Below, one piece after another: positions 10,739 through 19,466 of a stretch of 64,000 bases of DNA (position 1 is its first letter; each line of letters begins with the position of its first letter). Source of the stretch: Planococcus salinarum (GTDB lineage Bacteria; Bacillota; Bacilli; Bacillales_A; Planococcaceae). The stretch is taken from contig NZ_ML660049.1 in the NCBI RefSeq assembly GCF_007004625.1, positions 96,504 to 160,503 on the forward strand, written 5' to 3'. Under the pieces are notes generated by a model. The model did no database searches, was not told where the DNA came from, and worked only from the letters and a program-made list of their open reading frames with translations. A program made the translations under genes and the position numbers.

Positions 10739-10770
10739 GAAAGAGCCTGATGAAGATCAGGCTCTTTTTT
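10739..10770 (+). terminator. Rho-independent terminator
   Basis: Stem AAAGAGCCTGAT / ATCAGGCTCTTT with a short loop and a T-run directly follows the glycoside hydrolase gene. Confidence 0.9.
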
Positions 10771-11091
10771 ATGAAACCTTTTCTATTCTGAATCGTACTA
10801 TATAGTGTAAGAAGTATTTTCAAAAAGAAAATTCTAATTGAGAATAAAAAAAGTTTCACATTGGGTTTAAATGCTAAAAAAAACGGGTAAATTTATTATA
10901 TATAACTTAAAGAAGCGCTTAAATATAGCGATTGTGTGACAAAAAATATGCATTTTCTATATTTATATGCGATTTCTATATTCATTTCAATGCAGTTATT
11001 GTATAATGAATGTACAGCTTCTAAATTGTATTCATTCTAATTTAGTTTAGATAGAAATGGAATTCCCGAATCCGAAAGGAAGTGTTCAATT
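10771..11091 (+). promoter_or_regulatory. AT-rich upstream region of spx with a -10-like box
   Basis: No gene is visible in this 320-bp gap. It is very AT-rich, and TATAAT at 11002-11007 is the best -10 candidate for spx, without a convincing -35. A ribosome site AAAGGAAG is at 11075-11082. Spx genes in relatives are driven from several promoters, so others may lie here unrecognised. Confidence 0.45.
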
Positions 11092-11490
11092 ATGATGGTA
11101 ACGCTATTTACTTCCCCAAGCTGTACATCTTGCCGTAAAGCAAAAGCGTGGTTGGAAGAGCATGATATTCCATATACAGAACGCAATATTTTTTCAGAAC
11201 CTCTTACTATTAGTGAAATCAAGGAAATCCTGCGCATGACAGAGGATGGAACGGATGAAATCATTTCTACCCGGTCTAAAATTTTCCAGAAGTTGAATGT
11301 TGATGTCGAAAGCCTTCCGCTTCAGCGACTGTATGAGTTGATCCAGGAACATCCCGGGCTGTTGCGCCGGCCGATCATCATGGATGAAAAAAGACTTCAA
11401 GTCGGTTATAACGAAGATGAGATCCGCCGGTTCCTACCTCGTAAAGTGAGAGCGTATCAGTTGCTTGAAGCTCAACGAATGGTGAACTGA
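11092..11490 (+). CDS. spx: Transcriptional regulator Spx (thiol stress)
   Basis: The 132-aa ArsC-like-fold regulator binds the RNA polymerase alpha C-terminal domain and reprograms transcription under disulfide stress. The redox CXXC is visible as [14 protein letters not shown] near the N-terminus. The RPI motif ([28 protein letters not shown]) also fits. ATG 11092 has the better-spaced ribosome site (9 nt); ATG 11095 would give the family-standard MVTL start. Neighbours mecA and, further on, spxH, the ClpXP adaptor for Spx turnover, match the conserved Bacillales locus. Confidence 0.96.
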   Translation: MMVTLFTSPSCTSCRKAKAWLEEHDIPYTERNIFSEPLTISEIKEILRMTEDGTDEIISTRSKIFQKLNVDVESLPLQRLYELIQEHPGLLRRPIIMDEKRLQVGYNEDEIRRFLPRKVRAYQLLEAQRMVN

Positions 11491-11499
11491 AAATAAGCT

Positions 11500-11556
11500 A
11501 AAAGCTGTCCGGCCTTTATGTCAATTCATAAATGGATCTTTGGGCAGCTTTTCTGT
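11500..11556 (+). terminator. Terminator between spx and mecA
   Basis: AAAAGCTGTCC and GGGCAGCTTTT form a long-looped hairpin ending in a T-rich stretch. Confidence 0.7.
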
Positions 11557-11740
11557 ATTTATTGCAGCTTATGTCTTGCATTTTGACTGGAGTTGCAATA
11601 AACTCTATACTAATTATCTTGCAGCTGCGTACAGGCATTAACTTTCTCATAATGTTCCAAACGCGATATAATGAAAGAAGCAACACCGCACGGCTTGTGA
11701 GGAAGATCCTCTTGGTCCAATTCGAAAGGAGAGGTGTAAA

Positions 11741-12403
11741 ATGGAAATCGAACGCATTAATGATAACACAGTCAAATTTTACATTTCCTATCTCGACGTC
11801 GAAGAACGTGGGTTTAGCCGTGACGAAATATGGTTCAACAGAGATAAGAGCGAAGAGTTATTCTGGGAAATGATGGATGAAGTCAATGAAGAAGCGGACT
11901 TCGTGATGGAAGGTCCCTTATGGATTCAGGTCCAGGCTATGGACAAAGGGCTTGAAGTTACAGTCACCCGCGCACAACTGACAAAAGACGGACAAAAACT
12001 TGATATGCCCGATGATATAGAAGAACGCAGAAGAATGTTTTCAAATGAGGATGCAGCTTCTGCTGACACTGAATTTGATGAGTTCGAACCTGTATTTAAC
12101 GAACCGGATAAAAAAAATCTGGAATATAGTTTTGTCTTCTCTGAAATCGAAGAATTGCTTCCGTTGTCACGCCGGTTGCAATATGTACCGCTTGAAACGG
12201 CTCTATACCATTTCGAAGGAAAGTATTTCCTTCATGTCAGTTTTGACGAAATCCTGCATTCAGATGACGATATCAAAGACCATGTGAGTGTATTCACAGA
12301 ATATCTTCAAATTTCTCCTGTTACGATCCATCGTCTGGAAGAATACGGCAACGAAATTTTCAAAGAAGATGCATTATCAAATGTACTTCATTATTTTGGA
12401 TAA
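11741..12403 (+). CDS. mecA: Adaptor protein MecA (ClpC adaptor, competence control)
   Basis: The 220-aa adaptor targets proteins such as ComK/ComS and aggregates to ClpCP. The N-terminal substrate-binding region begins MEIERINDNTVKFYISYLDVEERGF. An acidic linker rich in D/E (residues about 100-125) leads to the C-terminal ClpC-binding domain (FSEIEELLPLSRRL, HVSVFTEY). GAAAGGAGAGG precedes ATG 11741. It lies directly before coiA, linking it to competence as in Bacillus. Confidence 0.95.
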   Translation: MEIERINDNTVKFYISYLDVEERGFSRDEIWFNRDKSEELFWEMMDEVNEEADFVMEGPLWIQVQAMDKGLEVTVTRAQLTKDGQKLDMPDDIEERRRMFSNEDAASADTEFDEFEPVFNEPDKKNLEYSFVFSEIEELLPLSRRLQYVPLETALYHFEGKYFLHVSFDEILHSDDDIKDHVSVFTEYLQISPVTIHRLEEYGNEIFKEDALSNVLHYFG

Positions 12404-12430
12404 TGCTTAGTTAGATAAGTTTGGTGGTAG

Positions 12431-12480
12431 AAGCCTGAGTAGAAGGAAGCGATGCTTCCATCTGCACAGGCTTTTTTTTT
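12431..12480 (+). terminator. Rho-independent terminator after mecA
   Basis: GAAGCCTG...CAGGCTT forms an outer stem with an inner GGAAGC/GCTTCC stem, followed by nine T. Confidence 0.85.
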
Positions 12481-12520
12481 GACTTTTGAGCGCGTTGTTC
12501 AAAAGTCTGATAATTCTGTA

Positions 12521-12548
12521 TTGTTTAAGGGAGGGAGTATTATATAAT
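12521..12548 (+). promoter_or_regulatory. Probable coiA promoter
   Basis: TTGTTT (12521-12526) and TATAAT (12543-12548) are separated by 16 bp. The start of transcription would fall only about 8 nt before the annotated GTG start, so the leader is very short. Confidence 0.55.
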
Positions 12549-12562
12549 AGAAGGAAAGGAGT

Positions 12563-13669
12563 GTGGTAGACATATTAACCGCAAAGAATGAAGACGGACT
12601 ATTAATCTATTTGACGGGGAGCTACAGCCGCCAGGAGATACTCGCGATGCGAGGGAGCCATAAATTCACTTGTCCTGACTGTGGCCAATCCCTGCTTTTG
12701 AAAGTCGGCGATATCAAAGTTCCCCATTTCGCCCATAAATCCCATTCTGACTGTGCTTCCTCCGGGGAGGCGGAATCTTCTTTGCATTTGCAGGGGAAGA
12801 TTCTGCTGCATGAATTCTTCACAAGTAAAAACTTCCCTGTGGAACTCGAAAAGTATTTGCCGGAAATACGGCAGCGTGCCGACTTGCTCGTGGGCGGGCA
12901 AACAGCCATTGAGTTCCAATGCAGCCCCATTTCAGCAAAAGATGTAGTGAGAAGGTCGGCTGCATACGCTGGAATGGGAGTGAAACCTACATGGATTTTC
13001 GGTAGCAGGGAAGAACCGGTTAACAGTATACAAGTCATTCGTCTGATGGAATTTCAGAAGGAAATGCTGATTCACCAGAAATGGACAAAATATTTGCTGC
13101 TGCTTAATCCGGAAGCCCGCCAATTCAGTTATTATTCGAATTTATTTCATATCAGCGGCAATCGCTGGGTCGGAAAGGTCAGGGGATTGGCAGCAGCGAA
13201 ACAGACGTTTCCATTTGCAGCTCCGAAGAATCTTAATCGCAGAGAGTTTGAAGCGGTTTGTATAATATTTGCACAAGCAAGGTCCAGATTTATTCGTTCC
13301 CAAATGTTTGCAAAAAAAAGATACCAAAACCCTTTCTGGCTACTGTGCTATAAACTCGGTCTGGATGTGAAGAATCTTCCTGCTTCTATCGGTGTGCCGC
13401 TGCTCGGTTCCGAATGTATAGCTGAGCATGCTGTCGTCTGGCAACTGGAAGTGATTCAGGGAGTCAAAGAAGGGATGCGCATGTCAGACTTGCTGTCTTC
13501 AGGCAGGATAAAGATGAAAAAAAGGAGTAATGCAGAGGAGGCTGCAGCAGTATTGGAAGACTATGCGTGCTTCATCAATGCAATTGAAACCCCAAATGCT
13601 TCCACTGACAAGCAAACGGAGTTATTGTATGATATCTATTGCAAAAGCGTACGAAAATTGAGAAAATAA
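12563..13669 (+). CDS. coiA: Competence protein CoiA
   Basis: The 368-aa CoiA-family protein promotes processing of incoming DNA during transformation. The N-terminal zinc-finger-like part holds FTCPDCGQSLLLK and VPHFAHKSHSDC. The nuclease-like core (PD-(D/E)XK type in this family) includes RADLLVGGQTAIEFQCSPIS around residues 108-127. GTG 12563 is the first usable codon but gives a tight leader. The family N-terminus MLTA aligns with ILTA three codons later, so the true start is uncertain. Genes upstream (mecA) and downstream (pepF) match B. subtilis order. Confidence 0.88.
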   Translation: MVDILTAKNEDGLLIYLTGSYSRQEILAMRGSHKFTCPDCGQSLLLKVGDIKVPHFAHKSHSDCASSGEAESSLHLQGKILLHEFFTSKNFPVELEKYLPEIRQRADLLVGGQTAIEFQCSPISAKDVVRRSAAYAGMGVKPTWIFGSREEPVNSIQVIRLMEFQKEMLIHQKWTKYLLLLNPEARQFSYYSNLFHISGNRWVGKVRGLAAAKQTFPFAAPKNLNRREFEAVCIIFAQARSRFIRSQMFAKKRYQNPFWLLCYKLGLDVKNLPASIGVPLLGSECIAEHAVVWQLEVIQGVKEGMRMSDLLSSGRIKMKKRSNAEEAAAVLEDYACFINAIETPNASTDKQTELLYDIYCKSVRKLRK

Positions 13670-13715
13670 GAAGAAGTTCGACTCCCGAAAGAGTGGGACA
13701 AAGGAGGAAATGAAT

Positions 13716-15524
13716 TTGGCGAATAAATTATTGAAACGCGATGAGGTTCCTGTTGAATTGACCTGGAAACTCGAAGATATATTTCCGACGGATGATGCGT
13801 GGGAAAGTGAATTCAAGGAAGTAGCGACTTTGTCCGAAAAAGCCGGATCGTATGAAGGGAAATTGAAAGAAGGAGCAAACGCCCTTTTGGAAGTTTTGAT
13901 TTATAAAGACGAATTGTCGGAGCGCTTGAGAAGGTTGTATACATATGCCCATATGCGCTACGATCAGGACACAACCAATTCGAAGTACCAGGCAATGGAC
14001 AGTCGGATCAAGGCTCTGCATGCCAAAATTTCTGCTGGTTTATCATTTTTGGTTCCAGAAATATTGGAGCTGGATGAAGAAGTTCTGAATGGTTATGTCG
14101 AAAGCCATGAAGGATTGAAAATTTACAAGCATGCCCTGGACGAATTGAATACCATGCGGCCGCATGTCCTGCCGGCTGAGCAGGAGTCACTGCTTGCCCA
14201 GTTATCGGAAGTTGTAAGCGCATCTTCCGAAACTTTTGGCATGTTGAATAATGCGGATCTGGAATTTCCTGAGATCAAAGATGAAGATGGAGAAACCGTT
14301 CAAATCACGCACGGCAATTACATCCGCTTTCTGGAAAGCAAAGACCGCCAGGTGCGGGAGGATGCTTTCAAAGCCGTTTATGCGACTTACGGGAAATTTC
14401 TCAATACCTTTGCTTCGACATTAGCCGGTACCGTAAAACAGGACAACGTCAATGCGCGCGTGCGCAAATATGATTCAGCAAGGCATGCTGCCCTGTCGGA
14501 TGATCATATTCCGGAAAACGTTTATGACAATCTTGTTGAAACAGTTAACAACAACCTGCATTTACTGCATCGTTATGCGGCACTCCGCAAAGAAGTGCTG
14601 GGAATCGATAAAGTTCATATGTGGGATATGCACACGCCGCTTGTCAAAGAAGTGAAGATGGAAATTCCGTATGACAAAGCGACAGGGATCATGCTGAAAG
14701 GATTGTCCGCGCTTGGTGAGGAATACACCGGGATCGTGGAACAGGGCATTCAGAGCCGTTGGGTGGACGTTCAGGAGAACAAAGGTAAACGGAGCGGCGC
14801 ATATTCTTCAGGCGCCTATGGTACAAATCCATATATCCTGATGAACTGGCAGGATAATGTCGATAACCTTTTCACACTGGCACATGAATTCGGTCACAGC
14901 GTCCACAGCTATTACACACGAGCTTCCCAGCCTTATGTATACGGGGATTATTCGATTTTCGTCGCTGAAGTGGCTTCTACTACAAACGAAGCCTTGCTGA
15001 ACGAGTATATGGTGAATTCTACGGAAGATGACCAGGAACGCATCTACCTGTTGAATCACTGGCTTGACGGTTTCCGTGGTACGGTATTCCGCCAGACAAT
15101 GTTTGCGGAGTTTGAACATGCAATCCATAAAATGGACCAGGAAGGCGAAGCATTGACGGCTGAACGCCTGACCGAAGTCTATTACCAGCTGAACAAAAAA
15201 TACTTTGGTGAAGATGTCGCGGTGGATGAGGAGATTGGAATGGAATGGGCGAGGATCCCCCATTTCTACTATAATTACTATGTGTTCCAATACGCAACCG
15301 GCTTCAGTGCTGCGACAGCATTGAGCAAAGGTATTCTGGAGGAAGGGCAGCCGGCAGTCGATCGTTTCGTCAATGAATTCCTGAAAGCGGGCAGTTCAGA
15401 CTATCCGATTGAAGTCCTGAAAAAAGCGGGCGTCGATATGACTTCCCCTGCTCCAGTTGAAGAAGCCTGCAAAGTATTCGAACAGAAATTGGCCGAACTG
15501 GAAAAATTATTGCTCAAAAAATAA
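13716..15524 (+). CDS. pepF: Oligoendopeptidase F (M3 metallopeptidase)
   Basis: This ~602-aa cytoplasmic zinc peptidase cleaves oligopeptides. The catalytic HEXXH is in TLAHEFGHSVHSYYT (near residue 387), with a third zinc ligand expected in the following VASTTNEALLNEY segment. TTG at 13716 is chosen because AAGGAGG sits 8 nt upstream. The ATG at 13710 would leave only 2 nt, and MANKLLKRDEVP fits the family. Together with the Opp system it fits peptide uptake and breakdown. A terminator follows. Confidence 0.95.
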   Translation: MANKLLKRDEVPVELTWKLEDIFPTDDAWESEFKEVATLSEKAGSYEGKLKEGANALLEVLIYKDELSERLRRLYTYAHMRYDQDTTNSKYQAMDSRIKALHAKISAGLSFLVPEILELDEEVLNGYVESHEGLKIYKHALDELNTMRPHVLPAEQESLLAQLSEVVSASSETFGMLNNADLEFPEIKDEDGETVQITHGNYIRFLESKDRQVREDAFKAVYATYGKFLNTFASTLAGTVKQDNVNARVRKYDSARHAALSDDHIPENVYDNLVETVNNNLHLLHRYAALRKEVLGIDKVHMWDMHTPLVKEVKMEIPYDKATGIMLKGLSALGEEYTGIVEQGIQSRWVDVQENKGKRSGAYSSGAYGTNPYILMNWQDNVDNLFTLAHEFGHSVHSYYTRASQPYVYGDYSIFVAEVASTTNEALLNEYMVNSTEDDQERIYLLNHWLDGFRGTVFRQTMFAEFEHAIHKMDQEGEALTAERLTEVYYQLNKKYFGEDVAVDEEIGMEWARIPHFYYNYYVFQYATGFSAATALSKGILEEGQPAVDRFVNEFLKAGSSDYPIEVLKKAGVDMTSPAPVEEACKVFEQKLAELEKLLLKK

Positions 15525-15534
15525 TTCATACACG

Positions 15535-15568
15535 GAAAGACTCTTAAATTAAGAGTCTTTCTTTTTAT
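15535..15568 (+). terminator. Rho-independent terminator after pepF
   Basis: AAAGACTCTTAA / TTAAGAGTCTTT stem followed by CTTTTTATTT. Confidence 0.88.
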
Positions 15569-15680
15569 TTCGTTATTCTAATATATCTTTAGTTCATGAT
15601 TACATGCTTGCTAATATGACGAATTTGTGAATTCGCTTGTGAAATATTGCATAAAAAATTATTCCGTGATAAAGTTAGGT

Positions 15681-15696
15681 TGTGAAATAAATCACA
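15681..15696. promoter_or_regulatory. Perfect TGTGA-N6-TCACA palindrome in an empty intergenic region
   Basis: TGTGAAATAAATCACA matches the CRP/FNR-type box and also resembles Rex half-sites (TTGTGAAAT). Two further TTGTGAA half-sites occur near 15624-15643. It lies between the pepF terminator and the convergent spxH terminators, with no gene to regulate that I can see. Confidence 0.4.
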
Positions 15697-15755
15697 TACA
15701 AACATACACCCCTTTGTTTGAGCGTGAACATTTCTCCCATCCCCTTTGTGTAATG

Positions 15756-15790
15756 AAAAAACGCCTGCCGAATGTGGCAGGCGTTTTTTC
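15756..15790. terminator. Bidirectional terminator between pepF and spxH
   Basis: AAAAAACGCCTGCC / GGCAGGCGTTTTTT forms a perfect stem with A- and T-runs on either side; it serves the minus-strand spxH transcript. Confidence 0.9.
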
Positions 15791-15798
15791 TTTTGTAT

Positions 15799-15838
15799 AA
15801 AATAAGCACGGCGCCGGTTGGCGCCGTGCTTATTTTAC
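15799..15838. terminator. GC-rich hairpin overlapping the spxH stop
   Basis: AAAATAAGCACGGCGCC / GGCGCCGTGCTTATTTT is a long perfect stem that includes the spxH stop codon. It forms a tandem terminator with the hairpin at 15756-15790. Confidence 0.75.
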
Positions 15839-16627
15839 TTTCCACAAGGTTTCCTCGGGAAGGCAGATGCGTTCAACTTTCTGCTGCAGCATCTGTTTTT
15901 TCATTTCGCGTTCTGCAGTTTCCTGCGAGATATTGTAAATGGATGCAATTTCCTTTGTCGCAATGGTAGTGAATTTCGTGAACAGTTCTTCGAGCGGTGG
16001 AGGGGCTTGTCTATTTAAAGTATCAATGCCCAGCATTTCCTGAAGAATGGTCAGATAGGTATCATATGAATGCAGTCCGGAAATTTTAACGCCCTCGTCT
16101 TCGATGCACTCATTGAAGAAGACGATACTGGGCACTTCCGTTATTTCCATTTCCCTCGTAATTTGCAAATCGCATTGGAATGCTTTTGCCGTATGGACGG
16201 AATGGAAATCCTTTTTGAATTCTTCCTGGTCCAGGTTGGCTTCTTCCGCGATTTCCAATAAAATTTTATAAGAAGAAACATCTTTTGTCTGCAGGAAAAG
16301 CTGCTCCTGCAGTTTGTGCAGAAATTGACTTCCTGCACGCTTGCCCTGCAATTCCGCTGCTTTGACCGCAACTGAAGCCAAAACCGGGTGGGCCAGGTTG
16401 TCGGTGGCAATTGTGGATGTTTTTTTCTGGCTGTTTAAGTTGAATAACTTCGTGCTGAGCACGACACGCATGGAAAAATAATGGCCATATTCGATCTGAA
16501 GCTTTCTCATGACGGATTGGAGTTCCCAGCATTCCGTATTGAGGGGATCCAGGAAAACATACAATTCCATGGGCTTCACCGGGTTCGGGGTATCATAAAT
16601 TTGTTTTGCCAGGTCCAAGGTGCTCAA
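15830..16627 (-). CDS. spxH: ClpXP adaptor SpxH (YjbH family, DsbA-like fold)
   Basis: The 265-aa thioredoxin/DsbA-like adaptor delivers Spx to ClpXP. The N-terminus reads ELYVFLDPLNTECWELQ: only the second cysteine of a CXXC is present, as I recall for the S. aureus YjbH type. A second conserved block is LQITREMEITEVPSIVFFNE (cis-proline loop). TTG 16627 is the start, with AGGAGG 7 nt upstream, and it overlaps the upstream haemoglobin stop (TTGA). Co-occurrence with spx at 11.1 kb fits its role. Confidence 0.9.
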   Translation of the reverse strand: MSTLDLAKQIYDTPNPVKPMELYVFLDPLNTECWELQSVMRKLQIEYGHYFSMRVVLSTKLFNLNSQKKTSTIATDNLAHPVLASVAVKAAELQGKRAGSQFLHKLQEQLFLQTKDVSSYKILLEIAEEANLDQEEFKKDFHSVHTAKAFQCDLQITREMEITEVPSIVFFNECIEDEGVKISGLHSYDTYLTILQEMLGIDTLNRQAPPPLEELFTKFTTIATKEIASIYNISQETAEREMKKQMLQQKVERICLPEETLWKVK

Positions 16628-17022
16628 AGCATTTCCTCCTCACTGTCCGGTGCATTGACCATGTGATGAGCAGTCATTACAAGCCGCTGATAGAAGGTTT
16701 CACGGAATTTTCCACTCAAACCGATTTCATCCATTGCTTCGCTCATGCATTCCAGCCAGGCCTGCGCCCGCTCGGGTGTAATCGGAAAGGGGTTATGTCT
16801 TGCTTTAAGTCTGGGATGTCCGTGTTCTTCTGAATATATATTGGGCCCGCCGAGGTATTGGGTCATAAACTGCTTCTGTTTTCTGGCGGTCTCTGATAAG
16901 TCGTCAGGAAAAATAGGCTTAAGCTTTGGATGCATAGCGACGCGGGCATAAAATGCGTCCACTAAGAGGGACAGGCGTTCCGCACCAATTTCTTCATACG
17001 GAATAATAGGTTTTCCAGGCAT
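16624..17022 (-). CDS. yjbI: Truncated haemoglobin (YjbI, group II)
   Basis: The 132-aa 2-on-2 haemoglobin binds O2/NO through haem. Family landmarks are PYEEIGAERLSLLVDAFYARV, the distal FMTQYLGGP segment and the proximal histidine region HGHPRLKARHNPFPIT. ATG 17022 has AGGAG 9 nt upstream; the TTG codon just before it is less likely. It is translationally coupled to spxH downstream, the same pairing as in Bacillus and Staphylococcus, suggesting a link to oxidative or nitrosative stress. Confidence 0.93.
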   Translation of the reverse strand: MPGKPIIPYEEIGAERLSLLVDAFYARVAMHPKLKPIFPDDLSETARKQKQFMTQYLGGPNIYSEEHGHPRLKARHNPFPITPERAQAWLECMSEAMDEIGLSGKFRETFYQRLVMTAHHMVNAPDSEEEML

Positions 17023-17151
17023 CAATATGTCTCCTTTGCTGTAGCTGTAAATTCATTCTAACAACGGTAAGGAAATATCTCAAATAAAGCGAACGTTGAA
17101 ATGGGATATTATGGTTGTGTAAAGTTTTTATTAGATAATTTTTTTGGTTTC

Positions 17152-17730
17152 TTAACGGTTTTTTGCTGAATCCATGAATCGGGCAATTTTCTTATCGGTA
17201 TTGCGCACAGGGATTTCGTGCTCGTTCAGGAACGCTTGAAACCGTTGTTTCCCTTCTTCAAAATCAGTTACTTCATATTCGATTTCGAAGTCTTCTTTGC
17301 CGAGATATTCTGAATGGTCAAGTACAAGAAGACCGGATTGATAAGGGAATTCGATCCGGTGTGTAGCCAGACTGCCCAAGGGCTCAAGCAGATCAGCTTT
17401 CATCCCTAACTCCTGCAGGGCTTCCTCCACTTCCGGAGCCGGGAAGCTGCGGTTTTTCAAGATTTCTTCCGCCTGGTGCGCCTCGAGTGCATCGGTGATT
17501 TCATAGTAGCCATTTTCAGCCGGTGTTTTCAATGTACATTCAAACATTTCCCCTTTTTGGCGGATCCGAAGTGCAGAGCGCTGATTCCGCAGCCGGAAAT
17601 CTGCTGTATCAAAATAATGATTGATCTGTGTATGGGCGTCTTCGGGTCTGTAGCCGAAAACGGATAATAACTTCATATACTCTTCTTGTGTCAATAAATT
17701 TTTAAATTCAATTTCAAGCTCTTTCGTCAT
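17152..17730 (-). CDS. yjbK: CYTH domain protein (YjbK; triphosphate-tunnel family)
   Basis: The 192-aa CYTH-fold protein begins with the diagnostic ExExK motif (ELEIEFKN). It has further tunnel residues in NHYFDTADFRLRNQRSALRIRQKG and VLDHSEYLGKEDFEIEYEV. Members hydrolyse or bind triphosphates; the exact substrate is unknown. ATG 17730 follows GAGG by 8 nt. It is divergent from relQ, whose nucleotide signalling it may accompany. Confidence 0.9.
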   Translation of the reverse strand: MTKELEIEFKNLLTQEEYMKLLSVFGYRPEDAHTQINHYFDTADFRLRNQRSALRIRQKGEMFECTLKTPAENGYYEITDALEAHQAEEILKNRSFPAPEVEEALQELGMKADLLEPLGSLATHRIEFPYQSGLLVLDHSEYLGKEDFEIEYEVTDFEEGKQRFQAFLNEHEIPVRNTDKKIARFMDSAKNR

Positions 17731-17810
17731 CCCAAGCACCTCGCTTCATTTTATTATGTGATAATTTCAGTCAAACTGCAACGAATGACAGCGCTGTGTT
17801 AAAATATGAC

Positions 17811-17816
17811 TATAAT
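17811..17816 (+). promoter_or_regulatory. Possible -10 box for relQ operon
   Basis: TATAAT at 17811-17816 lies in the divergent yjbK-relQ gap, with no good -35. About 170 bp separates it from the relQ start, leaving a long leader in which I see no clear riboswitch. Confidence 0.35.
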
Positions 17817-17985
17817 AATGAAGTTGGAAGCAAACAGCGGCTGCCTGTGTGACGAATTTGTAGAGAATCATAATCCTGGCTCGGCTGAGTGCACCGGAGC
17901 GGTATGGTACAACTGATTCATTTTGCTGATTTTATATGAGCAAATGATAAAAGAGAGCATCGAGACGGAAGCGGAGGGACCGGTT

Positions 17986-18663
17986 ATGGGACAATGGGAT
18001 CGATTTTTGGCGCCTTATAAACAGGCTGTGGATGAACTGAAAATCAAATTCAAAGGGATGCGCAGACAGTACGAAACTGATAATATCAACTCACCGATTG
18101 AATTTGTTACGGGCAGGGTTAAACCGATTGCGAGCATCTACGACAAAACACTCGAAAAAGGAATACTGTTTGAGCCCTCCGAAGAACTTGCAACGGAATT
18201 ACAGGATATAGCCGGGGTCCGGATGATGTGCCAGTTTGTAGGTGATATTGAAACAGTGGTAGCGCTGCTCCGGAAACGCAAAGATCTGCGCATTGTGGAA
18301 GAAAAGGATTATATTTCACGGGAAAAGCAGAGCGGCTATCGTTCCTATCATGTGATTGTTGAATATCCTGTGCAGACCATCAGCGGTGAACAGCTCATAT
18401 TGGCTGAAATACAAATTCGTACTTTGGCGATGAACTTTTGGGCCTCCATCGAACATTCACTCAATTATAAATACAAAGGCGTCTTTCCGGAGGAGATAAA
18501 AATTCGGCTGCAACGGGCAGCGGAGGCGGCATTCCAGTTGGATGAAGAAATGTCGCAGATCCGTGATGAAATCCAGGAGGCACAGGCTTATTTCACCGAA
18601 TTTAAGGATGGACCAGGCACTCATTTTCCGAGAAATGAAGATGGAGGGAGAAAAGAGAGATGA
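17986..18663 (+). CDS. relQ: Small alarmone synthetase (GTP pyrophosphokinase, RelQ/SAS1/YjbM)
   Basis: The 225-aa single-domain (p)ppGpp synthetase transfers pyrophosphate from ATP to GDP/GTP. Synthetase motifs are visible: [44 protein letters not shown] and [29 protein letters not shown] 17986 ([15 protein letters not shown]) is chosen because GGAGGG lies 7 nt upstream and it matches the family start; the frame extends further 5' without support. The stop overlaps nadK (ATGA). Confidence 0.95.
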   Translation: MGQWDRFLAPYKQAVDELKIKFKGMRRQYETDNINSPIEFVTGRVKPIASIYDKTLEKGILFEPSEELATELQDIAGVRMMCQFVGDIETVVALLRKRKDLRIVEEKDYISREKQSGYRSYHVIVEYPVQTISGEQLILAEIQIRTLAMNFWASIEHSLNYKYKGVFPEEIKIRLQRAAEAAFQLDEEMSQIRDEIQEAQAYFTEFKDGPGTHFPRNEDGGRKER

Positions 18664-19466
18664 AATTTTTTATAATTTCCAGAAGCGATGATTTATCGAA
18701 TGATTTAATGGACAAAGCGCGTGCATACCTGGAAGACTTCGGGATGGAATGGGATGAGGAGCAGCCGGATATCGTCCTGTCAATCGGGGGCGACGGTACG
18801 ATGCTGCACGCATTCCACAAATACAGCGGCCAATTGGCGTCTGTGGCTTTTGTCGGGATACATACCGGGCATCTGGGTTTTTACGCTGACTGGAAGCCGA
18901 TTGAAATCGAAAAGCTGGTCCTGTCGATTGCGAAAAAGCAATACGAAGTCATTGAGTATCCATTGCTCGAAACAAGCATCCATTACCGCAATAAAGAAGA
19001 ACCGGCGGTGTATTTGGCCATGAATGAATCGACCGTAAAATCACCGGATGTCACACTCGTTATGGACGTATTTCTGAATGAAAGCCATTTCGAACGGTTT
19101 CGCGGCGACGGCCTCTGCATGTCCACACCGTCGGGAAGCACAGCCTATAACAAAGCTCTTGGCGGTGCAATCATCCATCCTTCACTCGAAGCGATGCAAT
19201 TGACCGAAATGGCGTCGATCAATAATCGGGTTTTCCGGACAGTCGGATCACCACTGGTCCTTCCATCCCACCATCTCTGTGCACTGCGGCCGGTGAAAGC
19301 GCCGGATTTCATGGTGACAGTCGACCATCTTCAATTGCTTCATAAAGATGTGAGGTCGATTGAATACCGGGTTGCTGAAGAAAAGGTCCGATTCGCGCGT
19401 TTCCGCCCTTTCCCGTTTTGGAGAAGAGTTCACGATTCATTTATCGACAGCGAGGAATACAGATGA
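18660..19466 (+). CDS. nadK: NAD kinase
   Basis: The 268-aa enzyme phosphorylates NAD to NADP. The GGDGT motif is present ([14 protein letters not shown]), as is the second conserved block [20 protein letters not shown]. It overlaps relQ by 4 bp and the next gene by 4 bp (ATGA), making a tightly coupled relQ-nadK-rluD-like operon as in Bacillus. Confidence 0.96.
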   Translation: MKFFIISRSDDLSNDLMDKARAYLEDFGMEWDEEQPDIVLSIGGDGTMLHAFHKYSGQLASVAFVGIHTGHLGFYADWKPIEIEKLVLSIAKKQYEVIEYPLLETSIHYRNKEEPAVYLAMNESTVKSPDVTLVMDVFLNESHFERFRGDGLCMSTPSGSTAYNKALGGAIIHPSLEAMQLTEMASINNRVFRTVGSPLVLPSHHLCALRPVKAPDFMVTVDHLQLLHKDVRSIEYRVAEEKVRFARFRPFPFWRRVHDSFIDSEEYR

